Assembly: GCA_027485855.1 (NCBI GenBank)
Contig: JAIXQD010000030.1
Location: forward strand, 1 to 64,000
Source: Rickettsiales bacterium
Lineage (GTDB): Bacteria; Pseudomonadota; Alphaproteobacteria; G027485855
Reading direction: 5' to 3'
DNA: 64,000 bases
Numbering within the stretch: the first letter of the stretch is position 1; every line of letters starts with the position of its first letter. The translations under genes were made by a program, and so were the position numbers. Positions 54,322 to 64,000 of this stretch are shown here, piece after piece. The notes beneath the pieces are model-generated. The model searched no databases, was not told the DNA's origin, and saw only the letters and a program-made list of their open reading frames with translations.

Positions 54322-57300
54322 GCCCACCACCACAGCGCCAGCGGCGCTGGTAGTAGCCAGTGCCGCACAACAGCGCGCCTCAAACCCGCTGGCGCAAGTG
54401 TGGGTGTCGGCGTCTGCTGGCAGCGGCAAAACCAAAGTGCTGACTGATAGGATTTTACGCCTATTGCAGGCTGGTGCCGCGCCCGAGCGTATTTTGTGCC
54501 TGACCTTTACCAAGGCGGGTGCGGGCGAAATGGCCAATCGCCTCGCCGAAAAACTGCGCGATTGGGCCACGGCTGAAAATGAAAATTTGCACCAAGAGCT
54601 ACTAAAATTAACCGGCATCCCGCCCGAGCCCGAAGATTTGCAACGCGCCCGCCAGCTTTTTGCGCAAGTGCTGGATTGTGCCGGTGGCCTGCGCATTCAA
54701 ACTATTCATGGCTTCTGCCAATCTATTTTGGGGCGCTTTCCGCTTGAGGCTGGCTTGTCGCCAGGTTTTACCGTGCTCGATGAGCGCGCCGCTACGCAAG
54801 TGCTCGATGAATGCCGCCAGGCTTTGCTCACGCTTGCGGCCACCGGTCGCGATGCGGGCTTATTGGCTGCGGTTAATGTGCTGGCCAGCGCCACCGATGA
54901 GGGCGGGCTCAATAAAATACTCAAAATGATTTTGGCGCAGCGCCGCCAGCTTGAGCCATTATTGCTGCATGGTGGCTTATCTGTTGTGCAAGCGCAGCTC
55001 TGGCAAGAGCTGGGCCTGCCGGCCAACAGCAAGGCCGAAGATATCAAGCAAAATGCCAAAGCGGGCATTGATCTAAGCGCGCTTTACTCCGCTTTGCCGC
55101 TTTTGGCCAAGGGCGGCAAAAAAGATCAGGCCTTTGCCGCGGCCTTGCAAGAAATATTGCAACAAACTGATTTTGATTTTAGCCGCTATCGGGCCTTATG
55201 GTTTACCCAAAAAGGCGAGTTGCGCAAAATGCCGAGCACCAAGGCTTTAGAAACCGAGCCAGCAGTGATTGATTTTATCGCCAGCGAGCAACAACGGCTA
55301 CAAGCCATAGATGAGCAGTTGGCCCGTTTATTGTGCGGCCAGCGCACCGCAGCCACGCTTAATTTAGCCGCACATTTGCTGGGCGATTATCAGCAGCGCA
55401 AACACCGGCAAGGCTGGCTCGATTATGATGACCTCATTTTCACCACCTGCCGTCTTATGACCACGCCAGGACGCAGCGCTTGGGTGCTTTATAAGCTGGA
55501 TGGCGGGCTTGATCATATTTTAATTGATGAAGCGCAAGATACCAGCCCACAGCAATGGCAAGTGGTGCGCGCCCTTGTCGAAGAGTTTTTTGACAGCGAT
55601 AGTTTGGCGCGCAACGCCTTGCCGCGTAGCCTGTTTGTGGTGGGCGACGAAAAGCAATCGATTTACTCGTTTCAAGGGGCGGACCCTGCGGCATTTGCCG
55701 AGATGCGCGCTTTGTTTGCCCAGCGTGTGCAAGCAGCACAACAAAACTGGGCCGAAGTGCCGCTGACAGTGTCGTTCCGCTCAACCTCTATGGTGCTTAA
55801 AGTGGTTGATGCTGTGTTTGCGCAAGAGTTTATGCGCGAAGGCGTGTCATCGAGCGAGGTTGTGCACCAAGCCGCGCGCGAGGGGCAGGCCGGCAGTATC
55901 GAATTATGGTCGCCCATCACACCGCTTGCCAAAGAGCAATTCGATGCGTGGGATGTGCCATCCGCGCAAGTTTATACGGCCAAACCCGAGCAGCGCTTGG
56001 CCCAACTGATTGCGCAGCGCATAAAATCTTGGCTAGACGAGGGGCAAGTGCTGACTTCGTCGGCTAGAGCCATACAAGCCGGCGATATTATGATTTTGCT
56101 GCGTACGCGCAATAAGCTTTATAACGAGCTGGTGCGCGCCCTTAAAGCCGCAAACGTGCCTTTAGCCGGTATCGATCGGATGACGCTGACGCAGCCCTTA
56201 GCTGTGCAAGATATTTTGGCCTATTTAAAATTTTTGCTACTGCCAGAAGATGATTTAAACCTGGCGGCCCTCCTTAAAAGCCCGCTGTTAGGCATGGCTG
56301 AAGACGCCTTGATGGCGCTGGCCATCGATCGCCGTGGCAGTTTGTGGCAAGCGCTGAAAACAGATGTGCGGCATAAAGCCATGGCTGTGTGGCTAGAAGC
56401 CGCACAACAGCGCATTTTACAAAGCGGCTTATATGCCCATTTAGCACAGTTGCTGGCCGCGCCTTGCCCTGGTGCAACAGCTTTGCAGGTCAGCTCGGCG
56501 CGGGCGGCTTTGCTGACGCGGCTCGGCGCCGATGCCTCTGACCCGCTCGATGAGCTATTAGAAGCCGCGCAAAATTTTGAGCAGCAGCATGCGGCATCAT
56601 TGCAAGGTTTTGTGCGCTGGCTAGAGGTGGATGACAGCGAAATAAAACGCGAGCAAGAAAAAGCCGGTGGTTTGGTGCGGTTACTTACGGTGCATGGTGC
56701 CAAGGGCTTGCAAGCGCCCATTGTGATTTTGCCCGATGCTTGCGGCAAATTAGAAGGCCGTGTTGAAAGCAGTTTTTTTGAGGGTGACGCGGGCAGTGTG
56801 CCGTTGCTTTACCTTGGTGCCGATGCCACACCCGCACTTTTGCAGCAGCGCCGCCGTGCCGCGCAGGCAAAGGCGCTGGCCGAAGAGCGCCGCCTGCTTT
56901 ATGTGGCGCTGACGCGTGCCGAAGACAGGCTTTATCTTGCTGGTTATCATGGCGATAAAGAGATGCCGCAACAATGCTGGTATCAGTGGGTGGCGCCAAT
57001 CGTTAAGGGCTTTTGTGAAAAAATCAGTGCCAGCGAGCCAGAGCAACAATTGGGCCTCACCGATATTTGGCGTGCTGAAGATGCGCAGATAAAAGAAGCG
57101 TCAAATAAGCCCGCAAAGGACAATAAACCTATATTATCAACGCCAGCAAAGCCCGCCGATTTGCCCTTATGGGCCCAACAGCCAGCGCCTGCCGAGCCAA
57201 GCCCTAGTCGGCCCTTAGCACCTTCGCATTTGGGCAGTGCGCCACCGGTGCGCTCGCCACTACAAGCACCCGAGAGTTTGCGCTTTTTGCGCGGGCAACT

Positions 57301-57793
57301 CTTGCACCGTTTATTACAAACTTTGCCCGATTTGCCAGAGGCGCAGCGTGAAGCTGCGGCACAAAATTATTTAGCCAGTGCAACACATCGGTTAAGCGCC
57401 ACACAGCAAACCGCTTTGCTGCGCGAGGCCATGCATATTTTGCAGCAGCCACAATTTGCGGCTTTGTTTGGTGGCAATAGTTTGGCCGAAGTGCCTATCA
57501 GCGGCTGTATCGGGCATTTGGTGCTGGCAGGGCAAATCGACCGGTTGGTGGTAACGAGCGACGCCGTGCATCTGATTGATTACAAAACCAACCGCCCTGC
57601 CGCACAAAGCCTTGATGATGTGCCGCGTGTTTATCTGCGCCAGCTGGCGCTCTATCGGGCGGTTTTGCGGCAAATCTATGCTGATAAACTGGTGCGCTGC
57701 ACTTTGCTTTATACTGATGGCGGCATTTGGTTGGACATACCCGAAACAAAGCTGGAAGAAGCCTTACAAAACTGGCTGTTAGAGGCGTCTTAG
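54305..57793 (+). CDS. addA: AddA subunit of the AddAB helicase-nuclease
   Basis: About 1,160 aa UvrD-like helicase plus nuclease. Walker A VSASAGSGKTKVLTDRIL, Walker B HILIDEAQDTSPQQWQ, motif VVGDEKQSIYSFQGADP, LLTVHGAKGLQAPIVILPD, LYVALTRAEDRLYLAGY, and C-terminal nuclease strand HLIDYKTNRPA. The frame opens at 54269; ATG 54305 or 54314 are more likely starts, both overlapping the end of addB. The region before the nuclease domain (about 940-1000) is P/S/A-rich. Confidence 0.95.
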   Translation: MAAMAEPTTTAPAALVVASAAQQRASNPLAQVWVSASAGSGKTKVLTDRILRLLQAGAAPERILCLTFTKAGAGEMANRLAEKLRDWATAENENLHQELLKLTGIPPEPEDLQRARQLFAQVLDCAGGLRIQTIHGFCQSILGRFPLEAGLSPGFTVLDERAATQVLDECRQALLTLAATGRDAGLLAAVNVLASATDEGGLNKILKMILAQRRQLEPLLLHGGLSVVQAQLWQELGLPANSKAEDIKQNAKAGIDLSALYSALPLLAKGGKKDQAFAAALQEILQQTDFDFSRYRALWFTQKGELRKMPSTKALETEPAVIDFIASEQQRLQAIDEQLARLLCGQRTAATLNLAAHLLGDYQQRKHRQGWLDYDDLIFTTCRLMTTPGRSAWVLYKLDGGLDHILIDEAQDTSPQQWQVVRALVEEFFDSDSLARNALPRSLFVVGDEKQSIYSFQGADPAAFAEMRALFAQRVQAAQQNWAEVPLTVSFRSTSMVLKVVDAVFAQEFMREGVSSSEVVHQAAREGQAGSIELWSPITPLAKEQFDAWDVPSAQVYTAKPEQRLAQLIAQRIKSWLDEGQVLTSSARAIQAGDIMILLRTRNKLYNELVRALKAANVPLAGIDRMTLTQPLAVQDILAYLKFLLLPEDDLNLAALLKSPLLGMAEDALMALAIDRRGSLWQALKTDVRHKAMAVWLEAAQQRILQSGLYAHLAQLLAAPCPGATALQVSSARAALLTRLGADASDPLDELLEAAQNFEQQHAASLQGFVRWLEVDDSEIKREQEKAGGLVRLLTVHGAKGLQAPIVILPDACGKLEGRVESSFFEGDAGSVPLLYLGADATPALLQQRRRAAQAKALAEERRLLYVALTRAEDRLYLAGYHGDKEMPQQCWYQWVAPIVKGFCEKISASEPEQQLGLTDIWRAEDAQIKEASNKPAKDNKPILSTPAKPADLPLWAQQPAPAEPSPSRPLAPSHLGSAPPVRSPLQAPESLRFLRGQLLHRLLQTLPDLPEAQREAAAQNYLASATHRLSATQQTALLREAMHILQQPQFAALFGGNSLAEVPISGCIGHLVLAGQIDRLVVTSDAVHLIDYKTNRPAAQSLDDVPRVYLRQLALYRAVLRQIYADKLVRCTLLYTDGGIWLDIPETKLEEALQNWLLEAS

Positions 57794-57894
57794 CCCATCT
57801 TTTTGCCCAATTTTACACCGGCTTGACCTTTGCCCGCAGCATCGCCACATTATAGAAGTGCATTAAACAGCCGCAAAATTAAAGGAGCCTTCTT

Positions 57895-58221
57895 ATGAGC
57901 CACAATACCATTGACGTCACCGATACCAACTTTGACGAAACCATCAAAGCCGCACAACCCGTATTGGTCGATTTTTGGGCCGAATGGTGTGGCCCCTGCC
58001 GCATGGTGGGGCCCATTTTGGAAGAGCTCGCCCAAGAAATGCACGGGCAAGTCACCATCGCTAAAATGAATATCGATGAAAACCCGCAAACACCCACCAA
58101 GCTGGGCGTGCGCGGCATTCCAACTTTAATGCTGTTTAAAGACGGGCAGCTGGTGGCCACCAAAGTGGGTGCTTTGCCCAAAAGTAATTTGCAGCAATGG
58201 ATTTTGCAGCAGATTGCTTAG
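57895..58221 (+). CDS. trxA: Thioredoxin
   Basis: 108-aa disulfide reductase with the active site WCGPC (residues 31-35), [15 protein letters not shown], and [12 protein letters not shown] with the cis-proline. AAAGGAG precedes the ATG by 7 nt. It follows addA by about 100 bp and converges with the next gene. Confidence 0.97.
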   Translation: MSHNTIDVTDTNFDETIKAAQPVLVDFWAEWCGPCRMVGPILEELAQEMHGQVTIAKMNIDENPQTPTKLGVRGIPTLMLFKDGQLVATKVGALPKSNLQQWILQQIA

Positions 58222-58239
58222 CCGCCTTTTAAGTGTGGC

Positions 58240-58872
58240 TTAATGTTGTGTTGGCGTGCGCGTCAACACAACATCCTGCTGCACATTAAGGTCTTCCATC
58301 AGCAGCTGCTCATCGGTCAGTTCAACCATACCATCGGGCGCAACGCGGATATTGGTTTTAAATAAAGCGTTTTTGAACAACACTGTGCCCTCAAGGCCAA
58401 AGCGGCTATCGCGGCCAATGCCTTTATAATTCAGCGGCTGTAATTGCCGCGCCACGGCTTGACGCTCGGTATCGCTGGCGCTGGCTAAAAAGGCGACATC
58501 TTGCGTATCTTCGGCAATGACAAAGCGCCCATGCCGACCGCGCACAAAATCAAAAAAGAATTTGGCATAAGCCGCCACGGTGTTTTTGTTGATAATCACT
58601 TTGGCGCGCTCATTGAGTGCATAAATTGGCACATTGCTCCAATCCAACAGAATGGCATCGTCGTTTTTAAGCAGGCCATAGCGCGTGGTGTTGGGGGTGG
58701 TTTGTTGGTTGGTGATTTCGTAAATTGCATAGCCATCGTAAAATGACACAGCGGCCATGCGCAATTGTGTGGTCTCGGCTGCCAGTGGCTGCGGCTTAAT
58801 CAGCGGGTTGAAATGCGCTAAAATAGCGGCAGTTTCAGAAGCGGGCACAATTTGCCAGTCAAGGTCACGCAT
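58240..58872 (-). CDS. Conserved-looking protein of unknown function
   Basis: 210 aa, no signal peptide or TM segment. Segments VSFYDGYAIYEITNQ, ILLDWSNVPIYALNE, AKFFFDFVRGRHGRFVIAED and FLASASDTERQAVARQLQPL suggest a compact globular protein. No family is recognised. It sits between convergent trxA and the folC-accD-trp row, on the same strand as folC and 46 bp upstream on the complement. Its last codons form an 11-bp inverted repeat (58243-58274). Confidence 0.8.
   Translation of the reverse strand: MRDLDWQIVPASETAAILAHFNPLIKPQPLAAETTQLRMAAVSFYDGYAIYEITNQQTTPNTTRYGLLKNDDAILLDWSNVPIYALNERAKVIINKNTVAAYAKFFFDFVRGRHGRFVIAEDTQDVAFLASASDTERQAVARQLQPLNYKGIGRDSRFGLEGTVLFKNALFKTNIRVAPDGMVELTDEQLLMEDLNVQQDVVLTRTPTQH
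58243..58274. terminator. 11-bp inverted repeat between convergent genes
   Basis: ATGTTGTGTTG (58243-58253) and CAACACAACAT (58264-58274) are exact reverse complements around a 10-nt GC-rich loop. The repeat lies in the final codons of the unknown gene and just past trxA. No T-run follows, so it may be a transcription barrier rather than a standard intrinsic terminator. Confidence 0.5.
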
Positions 58873-58918
58873 TGCAGGGGCTCCGGTTAAAAATGATGCG
58901 CTAATTTAGCGGATTTTT

Positions 58919-60226
58919 TTATGTGGGCAAAGAACCTTCTTGCAGCAAGGCCTGCCCCATAAGATACAACGACCCCGCAATAATAACGCGAGCATGGGGG
59001 GTGGTTTGCGCAATAGCTTGTAGCGCTTGCGTAAGATTGCTGGCGCTTTGCGCGGGCAGCGGGGCGGCCATTTGGCACAAAAATTCAGGCGCAAGGCTTT
59101 TGGGCTCATCGGCAATGGGCACGGCATAAAGCGCGGCAAGATAGGGCCGTAGCGGCGCTAAAAACAATTCGGGGTTTTTGCTATTGAGCATGCCCATAAT
59201 CATAATGGTGGGGCGGTCGGTGCGGTTATTGTGCAAAAATGCTGCCAGCACTTCGGCGCCGCTGTCATTGTGGGCGCCATCAAGCCAGATCTCGGCTTGT
59301 GGGGCATGTTGGCTAAGCGCGCCACCATTTAGCTGTTGCAGCCGAGCAGGGTGGCTGACCTCTAGCATGGCTTGGGCAGCGGCTTGTTGCTTGAGGCGCA
59401 TATCTGGAAAATGCCGAGCGCAAGCCAGCGCGAGTGCGGCATTATCAAGCTGGTGCGCGCCAGCAAGGGCGGGTAGCGGCAGGCGTAGCTGGCCATATTT
59501 ATCGCTATAGGTAAAAAATCCTTCTTGTGGCTCAATGCGCCAATCTTGGTCTTGTTGCCATAGTGGCGCATTTTGCTGCTGGGCCACTTTGGCAATGACT
59601 GCCTTGGCCGCCGCATCGGGCTGGCGGCTGAGCATAACCGGTGCATTTGTTTTGATAATGCCGGCTTTCTCAGTGGCGATTTGTGTCAGGCTATCGCCCA
59701 AAATGGCGCAATGATCGTAAGAGAGGCGCGTTATGGCACACACATGGGCTGTGGCAAGATTGGTGGCATCAAGCCTGCCGCCAAGGCCCACTTCCAGCAC
59801 CAGTGCCTCTGCCGGTGTGCGGCTAAAAGCCAAAAAGGCCGCTGCGGTGATAATTTCAAAAGGGGTTATCGGTGCGCCATTATTGATGGCCTCAACCTCA
59901 TCTAGTAGTGCCGCCAGCGCCTCATTGCTTATAAGCGTGCCAGCAAGGCGAATGCGCTCGTTAAAGTTCACCAGATGCGGCGAGGTAAACACATGGGTGC
60001 GTAAGCCATGCGCTTCAAGCAGGGCGCGGGCAAAAGCAACCGTGCTGCCTTTGCCATTAGTGCCGGCTACATGAATGACAGGCGGCAGTTTTTTATGCGG
60101 CTCGCCAAGTTTGCCCAGCAGCGTTTGCATGCGGGCAAGCGTAAGGTCGCCTGCATTTGGCTTGAGTGTGCCAAGATGCTCGTAGCGCTTATTAAGGCTA
60201 AGACGATCAGCGGCCGCGTTTGCCAT
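58919..60226 (-). CDS. folC: Dihydrofolate synthase / folylpolyglutamate synthase
   Basis: Adds glutamate to dihydropteroate and folates. About 435 aa with P-loop VIHVAGTNGKGSTVAFARALL, SPHLVNFNERIRLAG, VLEVGLGGRLDATNL, and IWLDGAHNDSGAEVL. ATG 60226 (MANAAADRLSL) is preferred; it overlaps the end of accD by 20 bp. The frame opens at 60259. Confidence 0.95.
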   Translation of the reverse strand: MANAAADRLSLNKRYEHLGTLKPNAGDLTLARMQTLLGKLGEPHKKLPPVIHVAGTNGKGSTVAFARALLEAHGLRTHVFTSPHLVNFNERIRLAGTLISNEALAALLDEVEAINNGAPITPFEIITAAAFLAFSRTPAEALVLEVGLGGRLDATNLATAHVCAITRLSYDHCAILGDSLTQIATEKAGIIKTNAPVMLSRQPDAAAKAVIAKVAQQQNAPLWQQDQDWRIEPQEGFFTYSDKYGQLRLPLPALAGAHQLDNAALALACARHFPDMRLKQQAAAQAMLEVSHPARLQQLNGGALSQHAPQAEIWLDGAHNDSGAEVLAAFLHNNRTDRPTIMIMGMLNSKNPELFLAPLRPYLAALYAVPIADEPKSLAPEFLCQMAAPLPAQSASNLTQALQAIAQTTPHARVIIAGSLYLMGQALLQEGSLPT

Positions 60227-61133
60227 GCGGTGGCGCAGTGAGGCTTGCCGATGCCACAAGGCTGGGCAGGTTTTTGTTATTATTGGCTGGCTTTTGCAGC
60301 AAGCTTAACAGGCGCGCCAAAGTGCTGCGCTGTTCGGCGCGTGGCACCACCATATCAAGCATACCATGCGCTAAAAGATATTCGGCCTTTTGGAAACCAT
60401 CGGGCAGTTGCTCGCGGATGGTGTTTTCAATGACGCGTGCGCCAGCAAAGCCAATGGTGGCACCGGGTTCGGCAATATGAATATCGCCCACCATGGCAAA
60501 AGAGGCGGTCACGCCGCCGGTGGTGGGGTCGGTGAGCAATACAATATAAGGCAGGCCGGCTTCGCGCACTTGCTGCACGGCAATGAGGCTGCGCGGCAAT
60601 TGCATGAGCGACAAAATGCCCTCTTGCATGCGCGCCCCACCACTGGCCGGAATAAGCAACAAAGCGCTTTGCTCGGCAATGGCGGTTTTGGCGGCGGTAA
60701 TAATGCCTTCGCCCACCGCTTGCCCCATGGAGCCGCCCATAAAATTAAAATCAAAAATACCAACAACCAGCTTATGGCCGCCAACCGTGCCGCTGGCCAC
60801 CACAAAAGCATCTTGCCGTTTGGCTTTATTTTGCGCATCACGCAGGCGGTCGCTGTAGCGTTTCATATCGCGGAATTTTAGCGGGTCGGTGAGCGTGTCG
60901 GGAATGGGGGTGGTTTGGTAGCGGCCATCATCGAACAGTAATTTTAAGCGGGCCGTAACACCTAAGCGCAAATGATGCCCGCAATGACGGCACACTTGAT
61001 GCGCATCTTCAAGGTCGCGATGAAATAGCATGGCGCTGCAAGAGGGGCATTTGGTCCAAAGATTATCGGGCACATCTTTTTTAGCCACCAGCGCTTGTAA
61101 TTTTGGGCGCACAAAATTTGTAATCCAGCTCAT
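60207..61133 (-). CDS. accD: Acetyl-CoA carboxylase carboxyltransferase subunit beta
   Basis: 308 aa; with AccA it transfers the carboxyl group to acetyl-CoA, the first step of fatty acid synthesis. A zinc ribbon CPSC...CRHC lies near residues 29-52, then GGSMGQAVGEGIITAAKTAI, LLIPASGGARMQEGILSLMQ and FAGARVIENTIREQLPDGFQ (read in pieces). AAAGGACG precedes the ATG by 6 nt. It sits after trpA as in other alphaproteobacteria. Confidence 0.97.
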   Translation of the reverse strand: MSWITNFVRPKLQALVAKKDVPDNLWTKCPSCSAMLFHRDLEDAHQVCRHCGHHLRLGVTARLKLLFDDGRYQTTPIPDTLTDPLKFRDMKRYSDRLRDAQNKAKRQDAFVVASGTVGGHKLVVGIFDFNFMGGSMGQAVGEGIITAAKTAIAEQSALLLIPASGGARMQEGILSLMQLPRSLIAVQQVREAGLPYIVLLTDPTTGGVTASFAMVGDIHIAEPGATIGFAGARVIENTIREQLPDGFQKAEYLLAHGMLDMVVPRAEQRSTLARLLSLLQKPANNNKNLPSLVASASLTAPPHGKRGR

Positions 61134-61163
61134 GAGACGTCCTTTATCGGTTTCTCTATCGGG

Positions 61164-61973
61164 TCAGGGTGTTTTTACCGCATTGCTCAGGCTTTTGGCC
61201 AGCGCCAAGGTGGTGGCCAGGGCTTTTTCTGTGCCTTGGTTAATAGTTTCAGCCCATAAACGCACTAAAGCGCTGCCAACCACCACCGCATCGGCCCGTT
61301 GCGCTGTTTGCTGCGCTTGCTCGGGCGTGCTGACGCCAAAGCCAATAGCGATGGGTAAATCGGTGGCGGCTTTAAGGGCGGCGCATTGCTCGGCCAGATT
61401 TTGGTTATGGCTTTGCGCTGAGCCGGTAATGCCGGTCATGCTAATCAGATAAACAAAGCCAGTAGCATGTTTTAACAAAAAGGGCAGGCGGCTTTGTGGG
61501 GTTGTGGGTGCCACCAGCGGAATAAGCGCAAGATGATGTGCCGCAAGCGCCGCATGCCATGTGGCCGACTCTTCGGCGGGCACATCGACAATAATTAAAC
61601 CATCAATGCCAGCTATGGCGGCATCTTTAGCAAAATTATCTAAGCCATATTGAAAAACCGGATTGGCATAACCCATCAGCACAATCGGCGTATGGCTATT
61701 TTGTGCACGAAAATCTGTGACCAGCTGCAAACATTTATGCAAGGTCATGCCGGCTTTGAGTGCCCTAAGGCCGGCTGCGGCAATGGCGGGGCCATCGGCC
61801 ATGGGGTCGGAGAAGGGCATGCCCAACTCCAGTACATCGGCGCCATGTGCCACAAGGCCATGCAGCAATTGTAAGGTGGCTGCGGCATCAGGGTCACCGG
61901 CCATGGTGAAAGGAATAAAAGCCTTTTGCTGTTTTTGCTTGAGGGCGGCAAAGGTTGGGGCAAGGCGGGTCAT
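61164..61973 (-). CDS. trpA: Tryptophan synthase alpha subunit
   Basis: 269 aa; splits indole-3-glycerol phosphate to indole and glyceraldehyde 3-phosphate. Visible: AFIPFTMAGDPDAAATL, catalytic Glu in LELGMPFSDPMADGP, catalytic Asp region GYANPVFQYGLDNF, VDVPAEESATW and GFGVSTPEQA. The ATG lies 1 nt after the trpB stop. Confidence 0.97.
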   Translation of the reverse strand: MTRLAPTFAALKQKQQKAFIPFTMAGDPDAAATLQLLHGLVAHGADVLELGMPFSDPMADGPAIAAAGLRALKAGMTLHKCLQLVTDFRAQNSHTPIVLMGYANPVFQYGLDNFAKDAAIAGIDGLIIVDVPAEESATWHAALAAHHLALIPLVAPTTPQSRLPFLLKHATGFVYLISMTGITGSAQSHNQNLAEQCAALKAATDLPIAIGFGVSTPEQAQQTAQRADAVVVGSALVRLWAETINQGTEKALATTLALAKSLSNAVKTP

Positions 61974-61974
61974 G

Positions 61975-63177
61975 TTAAAGCACCACGCCTAAATGTGCGG
62001 CGACATTAAAAATATCCTTATCACCTCTGCCACAAATGTTAACCAGCATATTATGCGTAGCGGGTAGTTTGGGCGCACGCACGCAAACCTCGGCCAGCGC
62101 GTGAGCAGGCTCAAGCGCCGGAATAATCCCCTCTAGCGATGCGCATAGTTTAAAGGCGGCCAGCGCGGCTTTATCGGTGGCAGCCACATATTCAACCCGT
62201 TTTTGCTGATGCAAAAACGCATGCTCGGGGCCAATGCCTGGGTAATCAAGCCCAGCCGAAATGGAGTGGCCTTCTAAAATTTGCCCATCGGCATCTTGCA
62301 ATAAATAGGTTTTATTGCCGTGCAAGATACCAACGCGGCCGCCTAAAATTGATGCCGCGTGGTCGTGGCCCGTAAGACCATGGCCGCCCGCCTCAACGCC
62401 AATGAGTTGTACGGCATCGTCCAGAAAAGCGGTAAATAAGCCAAGCGCATTGGAGCCGCCGCCAATACAAGCCACACAGCTATCGGGCAATCTGCCCGTA
62501 GCATCCTGCATTTGTGCTTTGGCTTCCTTGCCGATAATGCTTTGTAGATCGCGCACCATAGCGGGGTAGGGGTGCGGGCCCGCAGCAGTGCCAATTAAAT
62601 AATAGGTGTTGTCAATATTTGTCACCCAGTCGCGCAGGGCTTCGTTCATGGCGTCTTTTAAGGTGGCCGCGCCCGACTGCACGGCGCGCACCTCGGCACC
62701 GAGCAATTTCATGCGGAAAACATTGGGCTGCTGGCGGGCAATGTCAGTGGCGCCCATATAAATCACACAAGGCAAGCCAAACAGCGCACATACGGTGGCA
62801 GTGGCCACGCCATGTTGGCCCGCGCCCGTTTCAGCAATAATGCGTGTGGCACCCATGCGCTGAGCCAATAAAATTTGCCCAAGGCAATTATTGATTTTAT
62901 GTGCGCCCGTATGATTAAGCTCATCGCGCTTAAACCATATTTGCGCGCCGCCCAAATGCTGGCTGAGCCGCTGGGCTGGCCAAAGCGGGCTGGGGCGGCC
63001 CACATAATCACGCGCCAGGCGGTGATATTCGGCCCAAAAAGTGGCATCAGCTTTTGCGGCCTGCCAGGCTTGCTCTAACCGCAGCAGCAGCGGCATTAAA
63101 GTTTCGGCCACATAGCGGCCGCCAAATTCGCCAAAATGGCCCTGCTCATCGGGCCATTTATTATAAGGGGTTTTCAA
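61975..63177 (-). CDS. trpB: Tryptophan synthase beta subunit
   Basis: 400 aa PLP enzyme joining indole and serine. [19 protein letters not shown] at the start, PLP lysine Lys94 in [31 protein letters not shown], and the phosphate-binding [12 protein letters not shown]. The start overlaps the end of trpF by 17 bp, so translation is coupled. Confidence 0.98.
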   Translation of the reverse strand: MKTPYNKWPDEQGHFGEFGGRYVAETLMPLLLRLEQAWQAAKADATFWAEYHRLARDYVGRPSPLWPAQRLSQHLGGAQIWFKRDELNHTGAHKINNCLGQILLAQRMGATRIIAETGAGQHGVATATVCALFGLPCVIYMGATDIARQQPNVFRMKLLGAEVRAVQSGAATLKDAMNEALRDWVTNIDNTYYLIGTAAGPHPYPAMVRDLQSIIGKEAKAQMQDATGRLPDSCVACIGGGSNALGLFTAFLDDAVQLIGVEAGGHGLTGHDHAASILGGRVGILHGNKTYLLQDADGQILEGHSISAGLDYPGIGPEHAFLHQQKRVEYVAATDKAALAAFKLCASLEGIIPALEPAHALAEVCVRAPKLPATHNMLVNICGRGDKDIFNVAAHLGVVL

Positions 63178-63823
63178 TGCTCAGCCCCCCGCACAAAGTT
63201 AAAAACTCGGCAATTTTTTGCGTGCATTTATAACCTACCCGATCTTCAACGCCCGATGACACATCCAGCAATTTTGCCGCACTTTGCTGCACGGCCTGTT
63301 GCACATTATGCACATTAAGGCCGCCCGCTAAAAACCACGGGCGGGCAATATGTTGTTTATGCAGCAGCGCCCAATCGAAGGTCAGGCCCGTGCCGCCCGG
63401 CAGGCTTTTGACATTGCTAGGCGGCTTTGCATCAAACAAAATATAATCGGCCACACGGCGATAGGCGCTGGCGCTGGCAATGTCGGCCGCGCTATCAACC
63501 GGCAGCGCTTTGATGATAGGTAAATTATAAGTGCCTTTTATATTTTGGCAGCGGGCGACGTTTTCTTTGCCATGCAGTTGCAGTAAATCGAGCGGCACAT
63601 TATTGATGCATTGATGCAGCTGCTCATCATCAGCATCAACAAAGAGGCCGACAATTTTTACGCCGGTTGGCACATGGCGGGCTAATTGTGCCGCGGCTTC
63701 TATGCTGAGGGCGCGCGGCGATTTATCGTAAAACACCAAACCAACAAAACGCGCGCCATAATCGATAGCGGCTTTTAGGCTGTCGAGGCGGTCGATACCG
63801 CAAATTTTAACCGCCAGCTGCAT
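63161..63823 (-). CDS. trpF: Phosphoribosylanthranilate isomerase
   Basis: 220 aa, tryptophan synthesis. N-terminal [35 protein letters not shown] (read in pieces) with the catalytic Cys in [17 protein letters not shown], and [17 protein letters not shown] with DVSSGVED near the end. It starts just after pyrF. Confidence 0.95.
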   Translation of the reverse strand: MQLAVKICGIDRLDSLKAAIDYGARFVGLVFYDKSPRALSIEAAAQLARHVPTGVKIVGLFVDADDEQLHQCINNVPLDLLQLHGKENVARCQNIKGTYNLPIIKALPVDSAADIASASAYRRVADYILFDAKPPSNVKSLPGGTGLTFDWALLHKQHIARPWFLAGGLNVHNVQQAVQQSAAKLLDVSSGVEDRVGYKCTQKIAEFLTLCGGLSIENPL

Positions 63824-63833
63824 TATCTAGGTC

Positions 63834-64000
63834 TCATGCGGCAAATTCCTGTTGCAGCAGGGCTGCGGGGTCTTGTGCCTGCGTAAGGCTGCGGCCCATC
63901 ACTAAATATGTGGCGCCTGCGGCTAAAGTGGCTTTTGGTGTGGCGATGCGCTTTTGGTCTTGTGCGGCTTCATGCGCAAAGCGAATGCCCGGCACCATGA
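63834..64000 (-). CDS. pyrF: Orotidine 5'-phosphate decarboxylase, C-terminal part
   Basis: Cut by the right edge; about 54 C-terminal residues are visible. [20 protein letters not shown] and [16 protein letters not shown] match the end of PyrF (VPGIRP...DQKRVxTP...GADYLVVGRPIT). PyrF makes UMP. Its position before trpF is usual in alphaproteobacteria. The stop is TGA at 63836-63834. Confidence 0.9.
   Translation of the reverse strand, partial: MVPGIRFAHEAAQDQKRIATPKATLAAGATYLVMGRSLTQAQDPAALLQQEFAA

Overview
The window reads as a chromosomal segment of a free-living, flagellated alphaproteobacterium. The evidence is the gene order pyrF-trpF-trpB-trpA-accD-folC-trxA-addA-addB-murU-amgK-tsaE-divL-ahcY, a DivL homologue with tyrosine in place of the phospho-accepting histidine, the FlaF/FlbT flagellin regulators, a GcrA-like regulator and an ELM1-family protein. 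A Micavibrio-like or other deep-branching lineage would fit, but the sequence alone does not settle the genus.

Layout. 1-2225 (minus): a long cysteine-rich exported protein that runs off the left edge and starts with TTG. 2226-15830: replication genes dnaA, dnaN, recF and gyrB, with an ELM1-family gene, a SulP transporter and an orphan HEFGH protein placed between dnaA and dnaN, then a TPR/OGT-type glycosyltransferase. 15832-18534: flagellin, flbT, flaF and a FlaG-like gene, with a sigma-54-type promoter upstream of flagellin. 18574-18744: a tandem array of terminator-like units. 18780-25158 (minus): a sensory cluster made of a PAS-LOV hybrid histidine kinase, a HAMP/coiled-coil membrane protein and a small proline-rich exported protein. 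25237-31395 (plus): a DUF1036-type exported protein, a GcrA-like regulator and a compact type IVB (Dot/Icm, IncI Tra-like) envelope core, DotI-DotH-DotG-DotF. 31510-34498: a small laterally acquired island ending at tRNA-Gly(CCC). It holds a frameshifted COG4705 membrane protein, a truncated mobile-mystery-A-like gene and a Fic protein behind a striking inverted-repeat operator. 34611-44098: apaG, folE, a lipoprotein, hslO, argD, an ABC-2 permease, a degenerate HD-GYP protein, a degenerate EAL protein and an LhgO-like oxidoreductase. 44185-64000: the conserved ahcY-to-pyrF block; pyrF is cut by the right edge.

How the parts may work together: DivL and the GcrA-like protein point to CtrA-type cell-cycle control. 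The FlbT/FlaF pair and the sigma-54-type promoter point to staged flagellin expression, and the neighbouring OGT-like enzyme may glycosylate flagellin (inference). The LOV kinase and the HAMP protein are adjacent and probably co-transcribed, which suggests a light- or redox-responsive phosphorelay of unknown output.

The most unusual signals are the type IVB core without its usual partners in view, the LOV hybrid kinase, the cysteine-rich repeat protein beside dnaA, and a recurring pattern of short tandem duplications lying across stop codons (five genes between 35.7 and 48.1 kb). Nothing was searched against a database; all family calls come from reading motifs and gene order.
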